Below are positions 53,587 through 63,973 of a stretch of 64,000 nucleotides of DNA, in pieces (the stretch's first letter is position 1; each line of letters begins with the position of its first letter). Both the position numbers and the translations under genes were made by a program. The notes under the pieces are model-generated. The model made no database searches and was not told the DNA's origin. It was given only the letters and a program-made list of their open reading frames with translations. The DNA is from Mangrovimonas sp. TPBH4 (GTDB taxonomy: Bacteria; Bacteroidota; Bacteroidia; Flavobacteriales; Flavobacteriaceae), in contig NZ_LBIO01000042.1 of the NCBI RefSeq assembly GCF_001280505.1, positions 310,001 through 374,000 of the forward strand, given 5' to 3'.

Positions 53587-53594
53587 CAAATATA
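53587..53594 (-). promoter_or_regulatory. -7 element of the hydrolase-engB operon
   Basis: TATATTTG on the minus strand matches TAnnTTTG exactly, 30 bp upstream of the hydrolase start. A -33 TTG was not found at 17-23 bp. Together with the elements at 53858-53901 it explains most of the 377-bp gap between the hydrolase and mraZ; between about 53595 and 53850 I see no gene and no repeat. Confidence 0.5.
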
Positions 53595-53854
53595 GGTATT
53601 TATCTGATTATTCGTACTGTTTTTTGGTTATGAAATCGAACAATTTTGAAATGGCTATCTCCTAGTTTTTTGCGTTGGGAATATAGTGGGTTGTGTTGAT
53701 TTTAAGGTGGAATTTCAGTCCTTATTGTTAACATTTTGTGTCCTGTATTTCCTAAATGTTATCAACAACTTAAGGGCTTGAAGTTAAAATATTTAAGGTT
53801 TTTGTAGTCTGTACTTTGGCGGTTAAATGCTTCATTATATAGAAATTATTAACA

Positions 53855-53884
53855 AAAGTGGTAGAAAGTGGTAAAATGTGGTAA
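53855..53884 (+). promoter_or_regulatory. MraZ operator: three GTGGTA direct repeats
   Basis: GTGGTA occurs at 53858-53863, 53868-53873 and 53878-53883, exactly 10 bp apart (one helical turn), each preceded by A-rich sequence. MraZ proteins are known to bind short direct repeats with such spacing upstream of their own operon. The repeats cover the region where a -33 box would lie for the -7 element at 53894-53901, which suits a repressor. The spacing and position are seen in the sequence; binding is inferred. Confidence 0.75.
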
Positions 53885-53893
53885 ATTTTTCAA

Positions 53894-53901
53894 TATATTT
53901 G
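53894..53901 (+). promoter_or_regulatory. -7 element of the mraZ (dcw) promoter
   Basis: TATATTTG matches the consensus exactly. Transcription would start near 53908, giving a leader of about 27 nt to the TTG start of mraZ at 53935. Confidence 0.6.
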
Positions 53902-53934
53902 AATTGTTATCGTTTGTTGTATAAGCCGGTCGTT

Positions 53935-54405
53935 TTGAATTCATTAATAGGGACATACGAATGTAAAGTTGATGCCAAAGGCAGGCTAATGCTACCTTCT
54001 GCGCTGAAAAAACAGCTTTCGCCTGTATTTCAGGACGGATTTGTGCTTAAGAGAGCGGTGTTCCAATCCTGCTTGGAATTGTATCCAATGGCAGAGTGGG
54101 AAAAGCTCATGCAAAAAATGAACAAACTTAATCGGTTTAAGAAAAAGAACAACGATTTTATTAGACGTTTTACGGCTGGAGTGAAAATGGTAGAGGTGGA
54201 TACTGCGGGCCGTTTGCTTATTCCAAAGGACTTAGTTGTGTTTTCGGGTATTTCAAAGGAGATTGTATTGTCTTCTGCGATTAATATCATTGAGATTTGG
54301 GATAAGGATCAGTATGAACAATCTATAAACGAAGCGGCTGATGATTTTGCCGATTTGGCTGAAGAGGTAATGGGACAAGATGATGATGAATATGGAATAT
54401 CATAA
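53935..54405 (+). CDS. mraZ: Transcriptional regulator MraZ
   Basis: A 156-residue protein with two AbrB-like SpoVT half-domains, marked by DAKGRLMLP (about 13-21) and DTAGRLLIP (about 88-96). The start is TTG 53935, which gives the conserved N-terminal sequence NSLIGTYECKVD. A GTG at 53878 opens the same frame but lies in the third operator repeat and upstream of the -7 element, so it is rejected. MraZ controls the dcw operon and binds the repeats just upstream. The gene overlaps rsmH by 14 bp. Confidence 0.9.
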   Translation: MNSLIGTYECKVDAKGRLMLPSALKKQLSPVFQDGFVLKRAVFQSCLELYPMAEWEKLMQKMNKLNRFKKKNNDFIRRFTAGVKMVEVDTAGRLLIPKDLVVFSGISKEIVLSSAINIIEIWDKDQYEQSINEAADDFADLAEEVMGQDDDEYGIS

Positions 54406-55288
54406 TCCAGTATTGTTAAAGGAAACTGTTGATGGTTTAAATATTAAGCCGGACGGCGTGTATGTGGATGTCACTTTTGGTGGCGGAGGGCACAGTAGGG
54501 AGATTTTGAAGCGTTTGGGTGAAGGTGGGAGGTTGTTTGCTTTTGATCAGGACCAAGATGCTTTGGCGAATGCTATTGATGATCCGCGTTTCACCTTGAT
54601 AAATGAGAATTTTAGGTATATCAAGCGTTTTTTAAGATTTTATGGTGTGAAGGAAGTGGATGGCGTTTTGGCTGATTTTGGAGTGTCTTCCCATCAGTTT
54701 GATGTGGCGGAACGAGGATTTTCCACGAGGTTTGAAGCCGATTTGGATATGCGTATGAATCAGAAGGAAGGTTTGTCTGCTTATAATGTCGTGAATGAAT
54801 ATGAGGAGGAGCAATTGAGGCAGATGTTTTTGCAATATGGCGAATTGAGGCAGGCTCCGGCCATGGCCAGAATAATTGTAGAGGCAAGAAAAGATGATCC
54901 TATTAAAACAAGTGAGCGGCTGAAAGAAGTGTTAAAGCGCTTCTTGGGGCACAAAAAAGAAAATAAGGTGCTGGCGCAAATTTATCAGGCCATTCGCATC
55001 GAGGTCAACCAAGAAATAGAGGTGCTTAAAGAATTGTTGTTGCAAATGCCTGAATTGTTGAAGCAAGGAGGACGTTTAAGTTTTATATCCTATCATTCCT
55101 TAGAGGATAGATTGGTGAAGCGATTTATAAGGAACGGCATGTTTGAAGGAGAGCCCGAGCGAGATATGTTCGGGAATTTTGAAGTGCCATTAAAAAAGGT
55201 GGGTGGTTTGATTGTGCCTACCAAGGAAGAGATAGCGCAGAACAGTCGGGCGCGGAGTGCTAAGCTAAGAATTGCAGAGAAGCTATGA
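54392..55288 (+). CDS. rsmH: 16S rRNA (cytosine(1402)-N(4))-methyltransferase RsmH (MraW)
   Basis: A 298-residue methyltransferase. The ATG at 54392 gives the conserved start EYHNPVLLKETVDGL; earlier ATG codons at 54380-54388 would lengthen the overlap with mraZ. The SAM-binding motif is VDVTFGGGGHS, and GVLADFGVSSHQ and the SYHSLEDRLVK stretch are family features. It methylates C1402 of 16S rRNA. It overlaps the FtsL-like gene by 4 bp. Confidence 0.93.
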   Translation: MEYHNPVLLKETVDGLNIKPDGVYVDVTFGGGGHSREILKRLGEGGRLFAFDQDQDALANAIDDPRFTLINENFRYIKRFLRFYGVKEVDGVLADFGVSSHQFDVAERGFSTRFEADLDMRMNQKEGLSAYNVVNEYEEEQLRQMFLQYGELRQAPAMARIIVEARKDDPIKTSERLKEVLKRFLGHKKENKVLAQIYQAIRIEVNQEIEVLKELLLQMPELLKQGGRLSFISYHSLEDRLVKRFIRNGMFEGEPERDMFGNFEVPLKKVGGLIVPTKEEIAQNSRARSAKLRIAEKL

Positions 55289-55602
55289 GGAACAATATTT
55301 ATAGTATTCTGAAAGGTAAGTTTTTAGTTAGTGATGATTCTTTTAAAAATTGGAGGGTTATCATTTTTATTTCTGTCTTGGCGCTAATTATGATAGCGAG
55401 TTCTCATAGTGCGGATAAAAAAGTACACGAGATTGCAAGATTGAATAATGAGGTGAAAGAATTACGTTCAGCTTTTGTGGATGGGCGTTCGCAATTGATG
55501 AGGCTTAAGATGGAGTCATCCTTAGTAAAAAAAATGTCTGAAAAAGGAGTGTTTCCTTCGGAAATTCCTCCTAGAAAAATAAGAGTAAAATCGCAGGAGT
55601 AG
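55285..55602 (+). CDS. FtsL-like division protein
   Basis: A 105-residue protein with one membrane segment (about 24-42) and a following heptad-like coiled coil (HEIARLNNEVKELRSAF). The C terminus is basic. Position between rsmH and the transpeptidase gene is where FtsL is found. FtsL sequences diverge strongly, so this name rests mostly on context, size and topology. It overlaps rsmH by 4 bp. Confidence 0.75.
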   Translation: MRNNIYSILKGKFLVSDDSFKNWRVIIFISVLALIMIASSHSADKKVHEIARLNNEVKELRSAFVDGRSQLMRLKMESSLVKKMSEKGVFPSEIPPRKIRVKSQE

Positions 55603-55606
55603 AAGC

Positions 55607-57604
55607 GTGGCAGTAACAGAAAAGAACATATTGAATAAGTTGTACTTTGTGGCAGGGACCATGTTTGTCTTTGTGCTTGCAGTAGTGTTTAAGCTGTTTG
55701 TGATTCAGTTTGTGCAGGGGGATAAGTATCGGGACTTGGCGGAGAAACGTACCGTTAAAAATGTTGAGATTCCAGCAAACAGAGGCAATGTATATTCTGC
55801 CGATGGTAGTTTGTTGGCAACCTCTATTCCTAAGTATGATATTAGGTTTGATGCCTTGACGCCTTCGGCACGTACGTTTGAAAAGTATTTGATTCCTCTT
55901 TGTGATTCCTTGTCCAAATATTCCGGGAAGCCTTCTGCCTTGTATCAAAACTATTTGAGGAAAGCTCGAGCTAATAAGAATAGATATTATTTGATTGCTA
56001 GAAACATCAGTTACTCCAATTATATAAGGATTAGGAATTTTCCAATGTTAAACCTTGGAGCTTATAAAGGAGGCTTGATTGTAGAGCAAACTACTCGTCG
56101 GGAACATCCTATGGGTGCTATCGCGCATCGTTCGATTGGGTATGAAAGAGTAGATGGAGAAGGAAATGTTACTAGAGCGGGAATTGAAGGAGCTTATGGA
56201 CAGGAGTATTTGAGTGGTGTAAATGGGCATAGGTTGAAGCAAAAGATTGGAAACGGGCAATGGAAACCTATTGCCGATTATAATGAAGTGGAGCCTCAGG
56301 ATGGCTACGATCTATATACCACTATTGATGTTAATATTCAGGATGTGGCTCATCATGCTCTGTTGAAGCAGTTGGAGGAGTATGAGGCAGACCATGGCTG
56401 TGTGGTTGTGATGGAGGCTGAAACTGGTGAGATCAAGGCAATTTCTAATTTGGGTAGAAACGAAAACGGACACTATTATGAGCGTTTGAATTATGCGGTG
56501 GGTGAGGCTCATGAGCCGGGTTCTACGTTTAAAGTAATGGCTTTAATGGCTGCTTTGGAAGATAAAGTTGTAGATACGTCTGCTATCATCGATACCAAAA
56601 TGGGGTATAAGCAGTTTTATGGCCGTGGTATTTATGATACTCATGGGCATGGCAAGATTTCGGTAGCTAGAACTCTGGAGGTGTCGTCCAATATTGGATT
56701 AGCGACTATTATAGATCAAGGGTATTCAAAACAACCGCAAAAATTTGTTGATCATCTTAAGGATTGGAGATTAGACAAGCCTTTGGGATTGCCAATTTTG
56801 GGCGAAGGGCAGCCGGTTATTCCAAGTCCGGGTGATAAAATATGGAGTAAAAACGCCTTGCCCTCTATGGCTTATGGCTATAATTTAAAGTTGACACCTT
56901 TGCAGACGTTGACCTTTTACAATGCTATAGCTAATAATGGGGTGATGGTGAAGCCTAGGTTCGTGCGTTCTGTTAAAGAATTGGATAGAGTTGTAGAGTC
57001 TTTTGAGCAAGTAGAGCTTAAGAATAGGATTTGTTCGGATAAAACCTTGAAGGAAATTCAAGATATATTAAAGAATGTTGTGGAACGTGGTACAGGGCAT
57101 TCTTTGTATTCGCCGCATTTTTCAATGGCCGGAAAAACTGGTACGGCCCAAACCGAATATTGGATGAAGGATTGGAAAGAAAATAGACGTTACATTTCGT
57201 CTTTTGCAGGGTATTTTCCTGCGGACAATCCCAAATATTCATGTATCGTGGTAATTCATAAGCCTAGTGTAAAAAAGGGGTATTATGGAGCAGATGTTAC
57301 CGGACCTGTGTTTAAAAGAATTGCACAGAAGATCTTTACCGATACGCCTTTGATAGATGAAGTTGAGCAATTAGAGTTTGCCGATGCGAAGACTGAAAAG
57401 GATTTTGAAACCTATTATGAGGTGGCTAAAACCTATAAGACAATCATGCCGAATGTGGTGGGGATGCCGGTCATGGATGCTATGGCGCTTTTGGAGAACA
57501 TGGGCTTGAAAGTGAAGGTGAACGGTGTTGGTGAAGTGAGGAGACAATCTGTTAATAAGGGGGTGAAAATAGCGCCTAACCAAACTGTAGTATTGAATAT
57601 TTGA
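55607..57604 (+). CDS. ftsI: Division transpeptidase (FtsI-type penicillin-binding protein) with PASTA domain
   Basis: A 665-residue class B penicillin-binding protein with a GTG start. It has one membrane anchor, a dimerisation domain, and the transpeptidase domain with S306 and K309 in PGSTFK, SSN at 360-362 and KTG at 510-512. A single PASTA domain closes the chain (about 611-665), which proteobacterial FtsI lacks. It cross-links septal peptidoglycan. It begins 4 bp after the FtsL-like gene and overlaps murE by 1 bp (TGATG). Confidence 0.92.
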   Translation: MAVTEKNILNKLYFVAGTMFVFVLAVVFKLFVIQFVQGDKYRDLAEKRTVKNVEIPANRGNVYSADGSLLATSIPKYDIRFDALTPSARTFEKYLIPLCDSLSKYSGKPSALYQNYLRKARANKNRYYLIARNISYSNYIRIRNFPMLNLGAYKGGLIVEQTTRREHPMGAIAHRSIGYERVDGEGNVTRAGIEGAYGQEYLSGVNGHRLKQKIGNGQWKPIADYNEVEPQDGYDLYTTIDVNIQDVAHHALLKQLEEYEADHGCVVVMEAETGEIKAISNLGRNENGHYYERLNYAVGEAHEPGSTFKVMALMAALEDKVVDTSAIIDTKMGYKQFYGRGIYDTHGHGKISVARTLEVSSNIGLATIIDQGYSKQPQKFVDHLKDWRLDKPLGLPILGEGQPVIPSPGDKIWSKNALPSMAYGYNLKLTPLQTLTFYNAIANNGVMVKPRFVRSVKELDRVVESFEQVELKNRICSDKTLKEIQDILKNVVERGTGHSLYSPHFSMAGKTGTAQTEYWMKDWKENRRYISSFAGYFPADNPKYSCIVVIHKPSVKKGYYGADVTGPVFKRIAQKIFTDTPLIDEVEQLEFADAKTEKDFETYYEVAKTYKTIMPNVVGMPVMDAMALLENMGLKVKVNGVGEVRRQSVNKGVKIAPNQTVVLNI

Positions 57605-59067
57605 TGATAGAATTAAAGGACATATTGTATAAGGTGACCTTAAACGCAGTGGTGGGAAGTACTTCTGTGAAGGTGGGATCTGTACATTTTGATTCTCGAA
57701 AGGTTAAAAGCAATGATGTATTTGTTGCTATCAAGGGTACTGTGGTGGATGGTCATGACTTTATAGAAAAGGCTATTGAGGATGGTGCTGCGGCGATTGT
57801 TTGTGAGGTTCTGCCAAAGGAATTGAAAGAAAGGGTTACCTATATACAAGTTGAGAATGCCAATATGGCCTTGGCTTTTATGGCGGCCAATTTTTATGGA
57901 AATCCATCTGAAAATTTAAAGTTGGTTGGAGTGACGGGTACCAATGGAAAAACTACCGTTTCAACATTGTTGTATCAGTTGTTTAAAAAGGCGGGCTTTA
58001 AGGTTGGTCTGTTGTCCACGGTAAAAATCATGGTGGATGACAAGGAATATAAGGCTACTCATACCACTCCAGATTCTTTGACTATCAATAAGTATTTGAA
58101 GGAGATGAATGATGAGGGCGTGGAGTTTTGTTTTATGGAGGTGAGTTCTCATGGTATTCATCAGTGCAGAACGGAAGGGCTTCATTTTGAGGGGGGCATT
58201 TTTACAAATTTAACGCACGATCATTTAGACTATCATAAAACATTTGCTGAATACCGCGATGTGAAAAAAATGTTCTTCGATCAATTGCCAAAATCGGCCT
58301 TTGCATTGGTAAATATTGATGATAAAAATGGCTTGGTAATGATGCAAAACACCAAGGCTAAAAAGCAAACCTATGCCTTGAAATCGTATGCCGATTTTAA
58401 AGCCAAAATATTGGAAAACCAATTTGGAGGTTTGTTGTTGAAGTTGGATGACAATGAGGTGTGGACACGTTTGATTGGAAATTTCAATGCCTATAACATT
58501 TTGGCAATTTATGCTACTGCCAAATTGTTAGGGTTGGAAACCGTAGAGGTGCTTCAGTTGGTAAGTCAATTGGAGAGTGTTAGTGGACGTTTCCAATATT
58601 TTGTTTCCGGAGATAAAATCACGGCCATTGTGGATTATGCGCATACGCCGGATGCCTTGAAAAATGTGTTGGAAACCATCAATAGTATCCGGACCAAGAA
58701 TGAAGAGCTGATTACGGTTGTGGGCTGTGGTGGTGATAGGGATAAAACCAAGCGTCCTAAAATGGGGCATATTGCCTCGGCTTTAAGTACCAAGGTCATT
58801 TTTACCAGCGACAACCCTAGAAGTGAGGTGCCAGAAACCATCATCGAGGAGATTGAAAAGGGGGTAGAGCCTCAAAATTTCAAAAAAACACTGTCTATTG
58901 TAGACAGGAAACAAGCTATTAAAGCAGCATGTCAAATGGCGCAACCCAATGATATTATCTTGGTGGCTGGAAAGGGGCATGAAACCTATCAGGAAATCAA
59001 AGGCGAGCGTTTTGATTTTGATGATTACGAAATAGTGAAGGATTTTTTAAAACAGTTGAAAAAATAA
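57604..59067 (+). CDS. murE: UDP-MurNAc-tripeptide synthetase MurE
   Basis: A 487-residue Mur ligase with the ATP-binding motif [10 protein letters not shown] (109-118) and the substrate-selecting DNPR (403-406). DNPR marks enzymes that add meso-diaminopimelate, so the cell wall is likely of the A1-gamma type. The start is ATG 57604, overlapping the ftsI stop. [12 protein letters not shown] is the conserved second half of the ligase domain. Confidence 0.93.
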   Translation: MIELKDILYKVTLNAVVGSTSVKVGSVHFDSRKVKSNDVFVAIKGTVVDGHDFIEKAIEDGAAAIVCEVLPKELKERVTYIQVENANMALAFMAANFYGNPSENLKLVGVTGTNGKTTVSTLLYQLFKKAGFKVGLLSTVKIMVDDKEYKATHTTPDSLTINKYLKEMNDEGVEFCFMEVSSHGIHQCRTEGLHFEGGIFTNLTHDHLDYHKTFAEYRDVKKMFFDQLPKSAFALVNIDDKNGLVMMQNTKAKKQTYALKSYADFKAKILENQFGGLLLKLDDNEVWTRLIGNFNAYNILAIYATAKLLGLETVEVLQLVSQLESVSGRFQYFVSGDKITAIVDYAHTPDALKNVLETINSIRTKNEELITVVGCGGDRDKTKRPKMGHIASALSTKVIFTSDNPRSEVPETIIEEIEKGVEPQNFKKTLSIVDRKQAIKAACQMAQPNDIILVAGKGHETYQEIKGERFDFDDYEIVKDFLKQLKK

Positions 59068-59077
59068 GAAGTTACCA

Positions 59078-60319
59078 ATGTTGTATTACCTATTCGAATA
59101 TTTAGAAAAAGAATTCCAGTTTCCTGGGGCATCACTCTTTGGGTATTTAACATTCAGGGCAGCTATAGCAATTATTTTGTCTTTGTTGATTTCTACCATC
59201 TATGGAAAGCGCATTATCAATTTCCTTCGGAGACAGCAAGTGGGTGAAACCATTAGGGATTTAGGTCTGGAAGGACAGGTTGAAAAGGCGGGAACACCAA
59301 CGATGGGGGGAATCATCATCATTATGGCGACTTTGATTCCAGTGCTCTTATTGGCGAAGTTAGATAACGTCTACATTTTGTTGTTGATCGTTACCACGGT
59401 TTGGATGGGAACTATTGGATTTATTGATGATTATATCAAGAAATTCAAAAATGATAAAGAAGGGTTGAAAGGGCGTTTTAAAGTATTAGGGCAAGTAGGT
59501 CTAGGGATTATTGTAGGGACAACGCTTTACTTTAATGATAATGTTACCATAAAGGAGAAGTTGCCCGTTGCTCAGCAACAAGAAATTTTGATGGATGATC
59601 CAAATGTGTCACCTTCAAAGTTGTTTCAGGACGAGGAAAAGTCAACAAAAACCACCATTCCTTTTGTGAAGGGTAACGAGTTTGATTATGCCGATTTAAT
59701 TACGTGGATCCATCCAGACTTAAAACAATACGCTTGGATGGTATTTGTAATCGTGGCCATTTTTATCATTACTGCGGTATCTAACGGGGCTAACCTAACC
59801 GATGGAATTGATGGTTTGGCAGCAGGGACTTCGGCAATAATTGTGCTCACTTTGGGGATTTTTGCTTGGGTATCGGGTAATATCATTTTCTCCGATTATC
59901 TCAATATTATGTACATCCCAAGAGTAGAAGAAATCACTATTTACATTACAGCATTTGTTGGGGCTTTGATTGGTTTCTTGTGGTACAACACCTATCCTGC
60001 TCAAGTGTTTATGGGGGATACCGGTAGTTTAACTATTGGAGGAATTATAGCTGTGATTGCAATTGCAGTAAGAAAGGAGTGGTTGATTCCTGTGTTGTGT
60101 GGAATCTTCCTTGCTGAAAATTTATCTGTGGTATTGCAGGTGAGCTATTTTAAATATACCAAGAAGAAGTTTGGTGAAGGTCGACGCATTTTTAAGATGT
60201 CACCTTTACATCACCATTATCAGAAATCGGGATATCATGAGAGTAAGATTGTAACTCGATTTTGGATTGTGGGAATATTGTTGGCAATCCTGTCCATAGT
60301 GACCTTGAAAATTAGATAG
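59078..60319 (+). CDS. mraY: Phospho-MurNAc-pentapeptide transferase MraY
   Basis: A 413-residue membrane enzyme that makes lipid I from UDP-MurNAc-pentapeptide and undecaprenyl phosphate. Conserved loops are [33 protein letters not shown] and MGDTGSL. About 65 extra residues (152-216), mostly charged, lie in a loop absent from most short MraY proteins (about 360 residues). Lack of hydrophobicity there suggests a loop domain. murD follows directly with no spacing. Confidence 0.93.
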   Translation: MLYYLFEYLEKEFQFPGASLFGYLTFRAAIAIILSLLISTIYGKRIINFLRRQQVGETIRDLGLEGQVEKAGTPTMGGIIIIMATLIPVLLLAKLDNVYILLLIVTTVWMGTIGFIDDYIKKFKNDKEGLKGRFKVLGQVGLGIIVGTTLYFNDNVTIKEKLPVAQQQEILMDDPNVSPSKLFQDEEKSTKTTIPFVKGNEFDYADLITWIHPDLKQYAWMVFVIVAIFIITAVSNGANLTDGIDGLAAGTSAIIVLTLGIFAWVSGNIIFSDYLNIMYIPRVEEITIYITAFVGALIGFLWYNTYPAQVFMGDTGSLTIGGIIAVIAIAVRKEWLIPVLCGIFLAENLSVVLQVSYFKYTKKKFGEGRRIFKMSPLHHHYQKSGYHESKIVTRFWIVGILLAILSIVTLKIR

Positions 60320-61651
60320 ATGAAACGATTGGTCATTTTGGGAGGCGGCGAAAGTGGCGTAGGAACGGCACTTTTGGGAAAAGCGAGAGGTTTTGAAGTA
60401 TTTGTTTCCGATAAGGGAAAAATAAAAGAGAAATATAATCAGGTTCTTATACATCATGAGATTGATTGGGAGGAAGAGCAGCACACAGAGGCTAAGATTC
60501 TCAATGCAGACCTAGTAATGAAAAGTCCGGGTATTCCTAATAAAGTGAATTTGGTAGGACGATTAATAGCAGCCAGCATTCCCGTGATTTCGGAAATAGA
60601 ATTTGCGTCAAGATATACCGATGCAACTATTGTCGGAATCACAGGGAGTAATGGTAAAACAACTACAGCGTCGTTAACCCATCACATTCTCAAACAGGAA
60701 CTGGAAGTAGGATTGGCAGGAAACATTGGCGATAGTTTTGCAAAACAGATTTTGGAAAAAAACTATCCTAATTATGTTTTGGAGATCAGTAGTTTTCAAC
60801 TGGATGATATTGTGGATTTCAAGCCGCATATTGCTGTGATTACCAATATTACGCCAGATCATTTGGATAGATACGATTATAAGTTTGAAAATTATATTGC
60901 ATCCAAATTTAGGATTGTCATGAACCAAACCAAGGATGATTACTTAATCTACGACGCCGATGATGAAGTAATCAATAAATGGTTAGAGAAGCATCCTGTT
61001 CAATCAAGATTATTGCCGTTTTCTTTAACGAAGACAATTGAGAATGGCGCCTATTTAGACAATGAAAATATTATAATAACAATCGATAACAACCCTATTA
61101 TTATGCCTACAAAAAGTATAGCACTGGAAGGTAAACACAATGTGAAAAATGCCATGGCGGCATCAACCGTAGCACATTTATTAAGAATTAGAAAACAAAC
61201 GGTACGCGAAAGTTTGGAGAATTTCCAAGGTGTAGAACATCGTTTGGAGAATGTGCTTAAAATAAATAAGGTGCAATACATTAATGACTCCAAAGCAACT
61301 AATGTAAACGCTACTTATTTCGCGTTGGAAAGTATGGATGCGCCTACGGTATGGATTGTTGGAGGCGAGGATAAAGGGAATAATTACAGCGAGTTGTATC
61401 GTTTTGTAAACGAAAGGGTAAAAGCTATCATTTGTTTAGGGGTTGATAATCAAAAGTTATTGGATAGTTTTTCGGGTATGGTTGATGTTATTGTAGAAAC
61501 TCAAAGTATGACGGAGGCCGTTAAAATGGCATATAAACTTGCCGAAGCTGGAGATAATGTATTGTTGTCGCCTGCTTGTGCGAGTTTCGATTTGTTTGAA
61601 AATTATGAGGACAGAGGTCGTCAATTTAAAGAAGCAGTAAGAAATTTATAA
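60320..61651 (+). CDS. murD: UDP-N-acetylmuramoylalanine-D-glutamate ligase MurD
   Basis: A 443-residue Mur ligase. The Rossmann start is VILGGGESGVGTA, the ATP motif is GITGSNGKTT (106-115) and the late ligase element is YINDSKATN. It adds D-glutamate to UDP-MurNAc-L-alanine. It starts directly after the mraY stop and is followed by ftsW at 25 bp. Confidence 0.93.
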   Translation: MKRLVILGGGESGVGTALLGKARGFEVFVSDKGKIKEKYNQVLIHHEIDWEEEQHTEAKILNADLVMKSPGIPNKVNLVGRLIAASIPVISEIEFASRYTDATIVGITGSNGKTTTASLTHHILKQELEVGLAGNIGDSFAKQILEKNYPNYVLEISSFQLDDIVDFKPHIAVITNITPDHLDRYDYKFENYIASKFRIVMNQTKDDYLIYDADDEVINKWLEKHPVQSRLLPFSLTKTIENGAYLDNENIIITIDNNPIIMPTKSIALEGKHNVKNAMAASTVAHLLRIRKQTVRESLENFQGVEHRLENVLKINKVQYINDSKATNVNATYFALESMDAPTVWIVGGEDKGNNYSELYRFVNERVKAIICLGVDNQKLLDSFSGMVDVIVETQSMTEAVKMAYKLAEAGDNVLLSPACASFDLFENYEDRGRQFKEAVRNL

Positions 61652-61676
61652 ATAAAGAGTAAAAATTAGCAGTAAC

Positions 61677-62879
61677 GTGCAAAAGTTGTTTGAAAATATA
61701 AAGGGAGATCGATTGATATGGGCCATTGTGGCACTGTTGGCAATTTTCTCTTTTCTTCCCGTGTATAGTGCATCCAGTAATTTGGCTTATACTGTGGGTG
61801 GTGGGAGCACGTTTACGTTTTTTGTAAAGCATTTTGTGCATTTGCTTTTGGGCTTTGTCATTATGTATGGTACGCATAAGATCCCGTATCGATATTTTAG
61901 GGGCTTGTCCATGGTGATGTTGCCAGTGGTATTGGTGTTGTTGGTTGTTACAATGTTACAGGGAACTACTATTGAAGGGGCTAATGCAAGCAGGTGGATA
62001 CAGATTCCGTTAGTAGGGATGTCATTTCAGACGTCTACATTGGCCTTTGTGGTATTGATGGTTTACGTGGCCAGGTATCTTTCGAAAATTCAGGATAAAA
62101 AAGTATCGTTTAAAGAGAGTATTTTGCCGCTTTGGATGCCTGTTTTTTTAGTATTAATATTAATTTTGCCGGCGAATTTTTCAACAACGGCCATCATGTT
62201 TGCTATGGTGTTGGTACTGACCTTTATAGGTGGGTATCCCATAAAGTATTTGGCGGTTATAGTGGGTTCCGGAATTTTAGCGTTGGCATTCTTTGTGTTG
62301 GTAGCAAAGGCGTTCCCCGATTTAATGCCTAACAGGGTAGACACGTGGATAAGCCGTATAGAAAATTTCTCCAATGGTGAAGATACCGAAGAAGATTACC
62401 AAATAGAAAAAGCCAAAATAGCAATTGCTTCTGGAGGGATCCAGGGAGTTGGTCCTGGTAAAAGTGTTCAAAAGAACTTTTTACCACAGTCATCATCCGA
62501 TTTTATTTTTGCAATCATCATTGAAGAGTATGGTCTTTTAGGCGGGTTGTTTTTGCTATTAATGTACTCTTGGTTTTTGTTTAGAATTGTGATTGTATCA
62601 CAAAAATCGGATACCATTTTTGGAAAATTACTAGTGCTGGGGGTTGGCTTGCCAATTGTCTTTCAGGCCTTGATCAATATGGCGGTTGCTGTGGAATTGT
62701 TTCCTGTAACGGGACAAACACTTCCGCTTATCAGTAGTGGGGGAACCTCTATTTGGATGACTTGTATGGCGGTAGGGATCATTTTGAGTGTAAGCGCTCA
62801 AAGGGAAGAAATAAAAGAGCAGGAAGAAGATATAAATATTGAAGAAAATCCACTTGAAATTTTAAGTGAAGCGATATAA
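61677..62879 (+). CDS. ftsW: Cell division SEDS-family protein FtsW
   Basis: A 400-residue integral membrane protein with about ten helices and a GTG start. The family signature PLISSGGTS occurs near residue 355. It polymerises septal peptidoglycan together with the class B penicillin-binding protein of this cluster. A short charged tail (rich in Glu) follows the last helix. It overlaps murG by 1 bp (TAATG). Confidence 0.9.
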   Translation: MQKLFENIKGDRLIWAIVALLAIFSFLPVYSASSNLAYTVGGGSTFTFFVKHFVHLLLGFVIMYGTHKIPYRYFRGLSMVMLPVVLVLLVVTMLQGTTIEGANASRWIQIPLVGMSFQTSTLAFVVLMVYVARYLSKIQDKKVSFKESILPLWMPVFLVLILILPANFSTTAIMFAMVLVLTFIGGYPIKYLAVIVGSGILALAFFVLVAKAFPDLMPNRVDTWISRIENFSNGEDTEEDYQIEKAKIAIASGGIQGVGPGKSVQKNFLPQSSSDFIFAIIIEEYGLLGGLFLLLMYSWFLFRIVIVSQKSDTIFGKLLVLGVGLPIVFQALINMAVAVELFPVTGQTLPLISSGGTSIWMTCMAVGIILSVSAQREEIKEQEEDINIEENPLEILSEAI

Positions 62880-63973
62880 TGGGAAACTATAAAATCATAT
62901 TGTCTGGAGGCGGTACAGGAGGTCATATCTACCCTGCTATTGCTATTGCAAATGAATTGAAGTCCCGTTACCCGAAGGCTAAGTTCCTGTTTGTTGGTGC
63001 CAATGATAGAATGGAAATGGAAAAGGTGCCGCAGGCGGGGTATCCTATCGAAGGACTTTGGATTTCTGGAATACAACGCAAGTTGACTCTAAAAAATGCT
63101 ATGTTTCCATTCAAATTGGGGATTAGCTTGCTGCGCTCTCGAAAAATTATCAAAAGTTTCAAGCCAGATATCGTTATTGGTACTGGTGGATTTGCGAGTG
63201 GACCATTACTGTATGTAGCGTCTTCCAAGCATATTCCAAGTTTGATTCAAGAGCAGAATTCCTTTCCAGGAATCACCAATAAGCTTTTGGCAAAGCAGGT
63301 GGATAAAATTTGTGTGGCCTATGATGGTTTGGAGCGTTTTTTTCCAAAGGAAAAATTGGTAAAAACAGGCAACCCAATCCGTCAGGATTTATTAGAGATA
63401 GACAATAAAACAATTGAAGCCAAAGATGTTTTCAAATTAAAACACGGTAAGCATACCTTGTTGGTTTTGGGGGGAAGTCTCGGTGCTAGAAGAATAAATG
63501 AATTGGTGGAAAGCCAACTGGAGTATTTGCAGGAGCAAAATGTCCAGGTAATTTGGCAATGTGGCAAATTGTATTATCAACAATACAAACGCTACAATGA
63601 TATGGAAGGTGTGCAGGTGCATCCATTTTTGAACAATATGGATATGGCTTATGCCGCTGCAGATGTCATCATTTCAAGGGCTGGCGCAAGTTCGGTATCG
63701 GAGTTATGTGTGGTTGGGAAACCAGTGATTTTTATCCCCTCGCCAAACGTATCCGAAGACCACCAAACCAAAAATGCCATGGCCATTGTTGAAAAACAGG
63801 CCGCGGTGATGATAAAAGAACAAGATTTAAATAGCGACTTTCAGTCTGAGTTCTCAAAATTATTGAGTTCAAAAGAGCAAAGAGAATCGTTAAGTAAACA
63901 TATAAAAACATTGGCTTTGGTAAATGCTACCAAGGACATTGTGGATGAAGTTGAAAAGCTTTTGAAGAAATAA
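62879..63973 (+). CDS. murG: UDP-GlcNAc:lipid I N-acetylglucosaminyltransferase MurG
   Basis: A 364-residue GT28 enzyme that makes lipid II at the inner face of the membrane. The G-loop is GGGTGGH (10-16), a second is GTGGFASGP, and [12 protein letters not shown] forms the UDP-GlcNAc site. It ends directly before the first codon of murC. Confidence 0.93.
   Translation: MGNYKIILSGGGTGGHIYPAIAIANELKSRYPKAKFLFVGANDRMEMEKVPQAGYPIEGLWISGIQRKLTLKNAMFPFKLGISLLRSRKIIKSFKPDIVIGTGGFASGPLLYVASSKHIPSLIQEQNSFPGITNKLLAKQVDKICVAYDGLERFFPKEKLVKTGNPIRQDLLEIDNKTIEAKDVFKLKHGKHTLLVLGGSLGARRINELVESQLEYLQEQNVQVIWQCGKLYYQQYKRYNDMEGVQVHPFLNNMDMAYAAADVIISRAGASSVSELCVVGKPVIFIPSPNVSEDHQTKNAMAIVEKQAAVMIKEQDLNSDFQSEFSKLLSSKEQRESLSKHIKTLALVNATKDIVDEVEKLLKK

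Noticed and set aside
53878-53934. GTG-initiated extension of mraZ
   Set aside because: The GTG is the third operator repeat and lies upstream of the -7 element; the conserved protein begins at TTG 53935.
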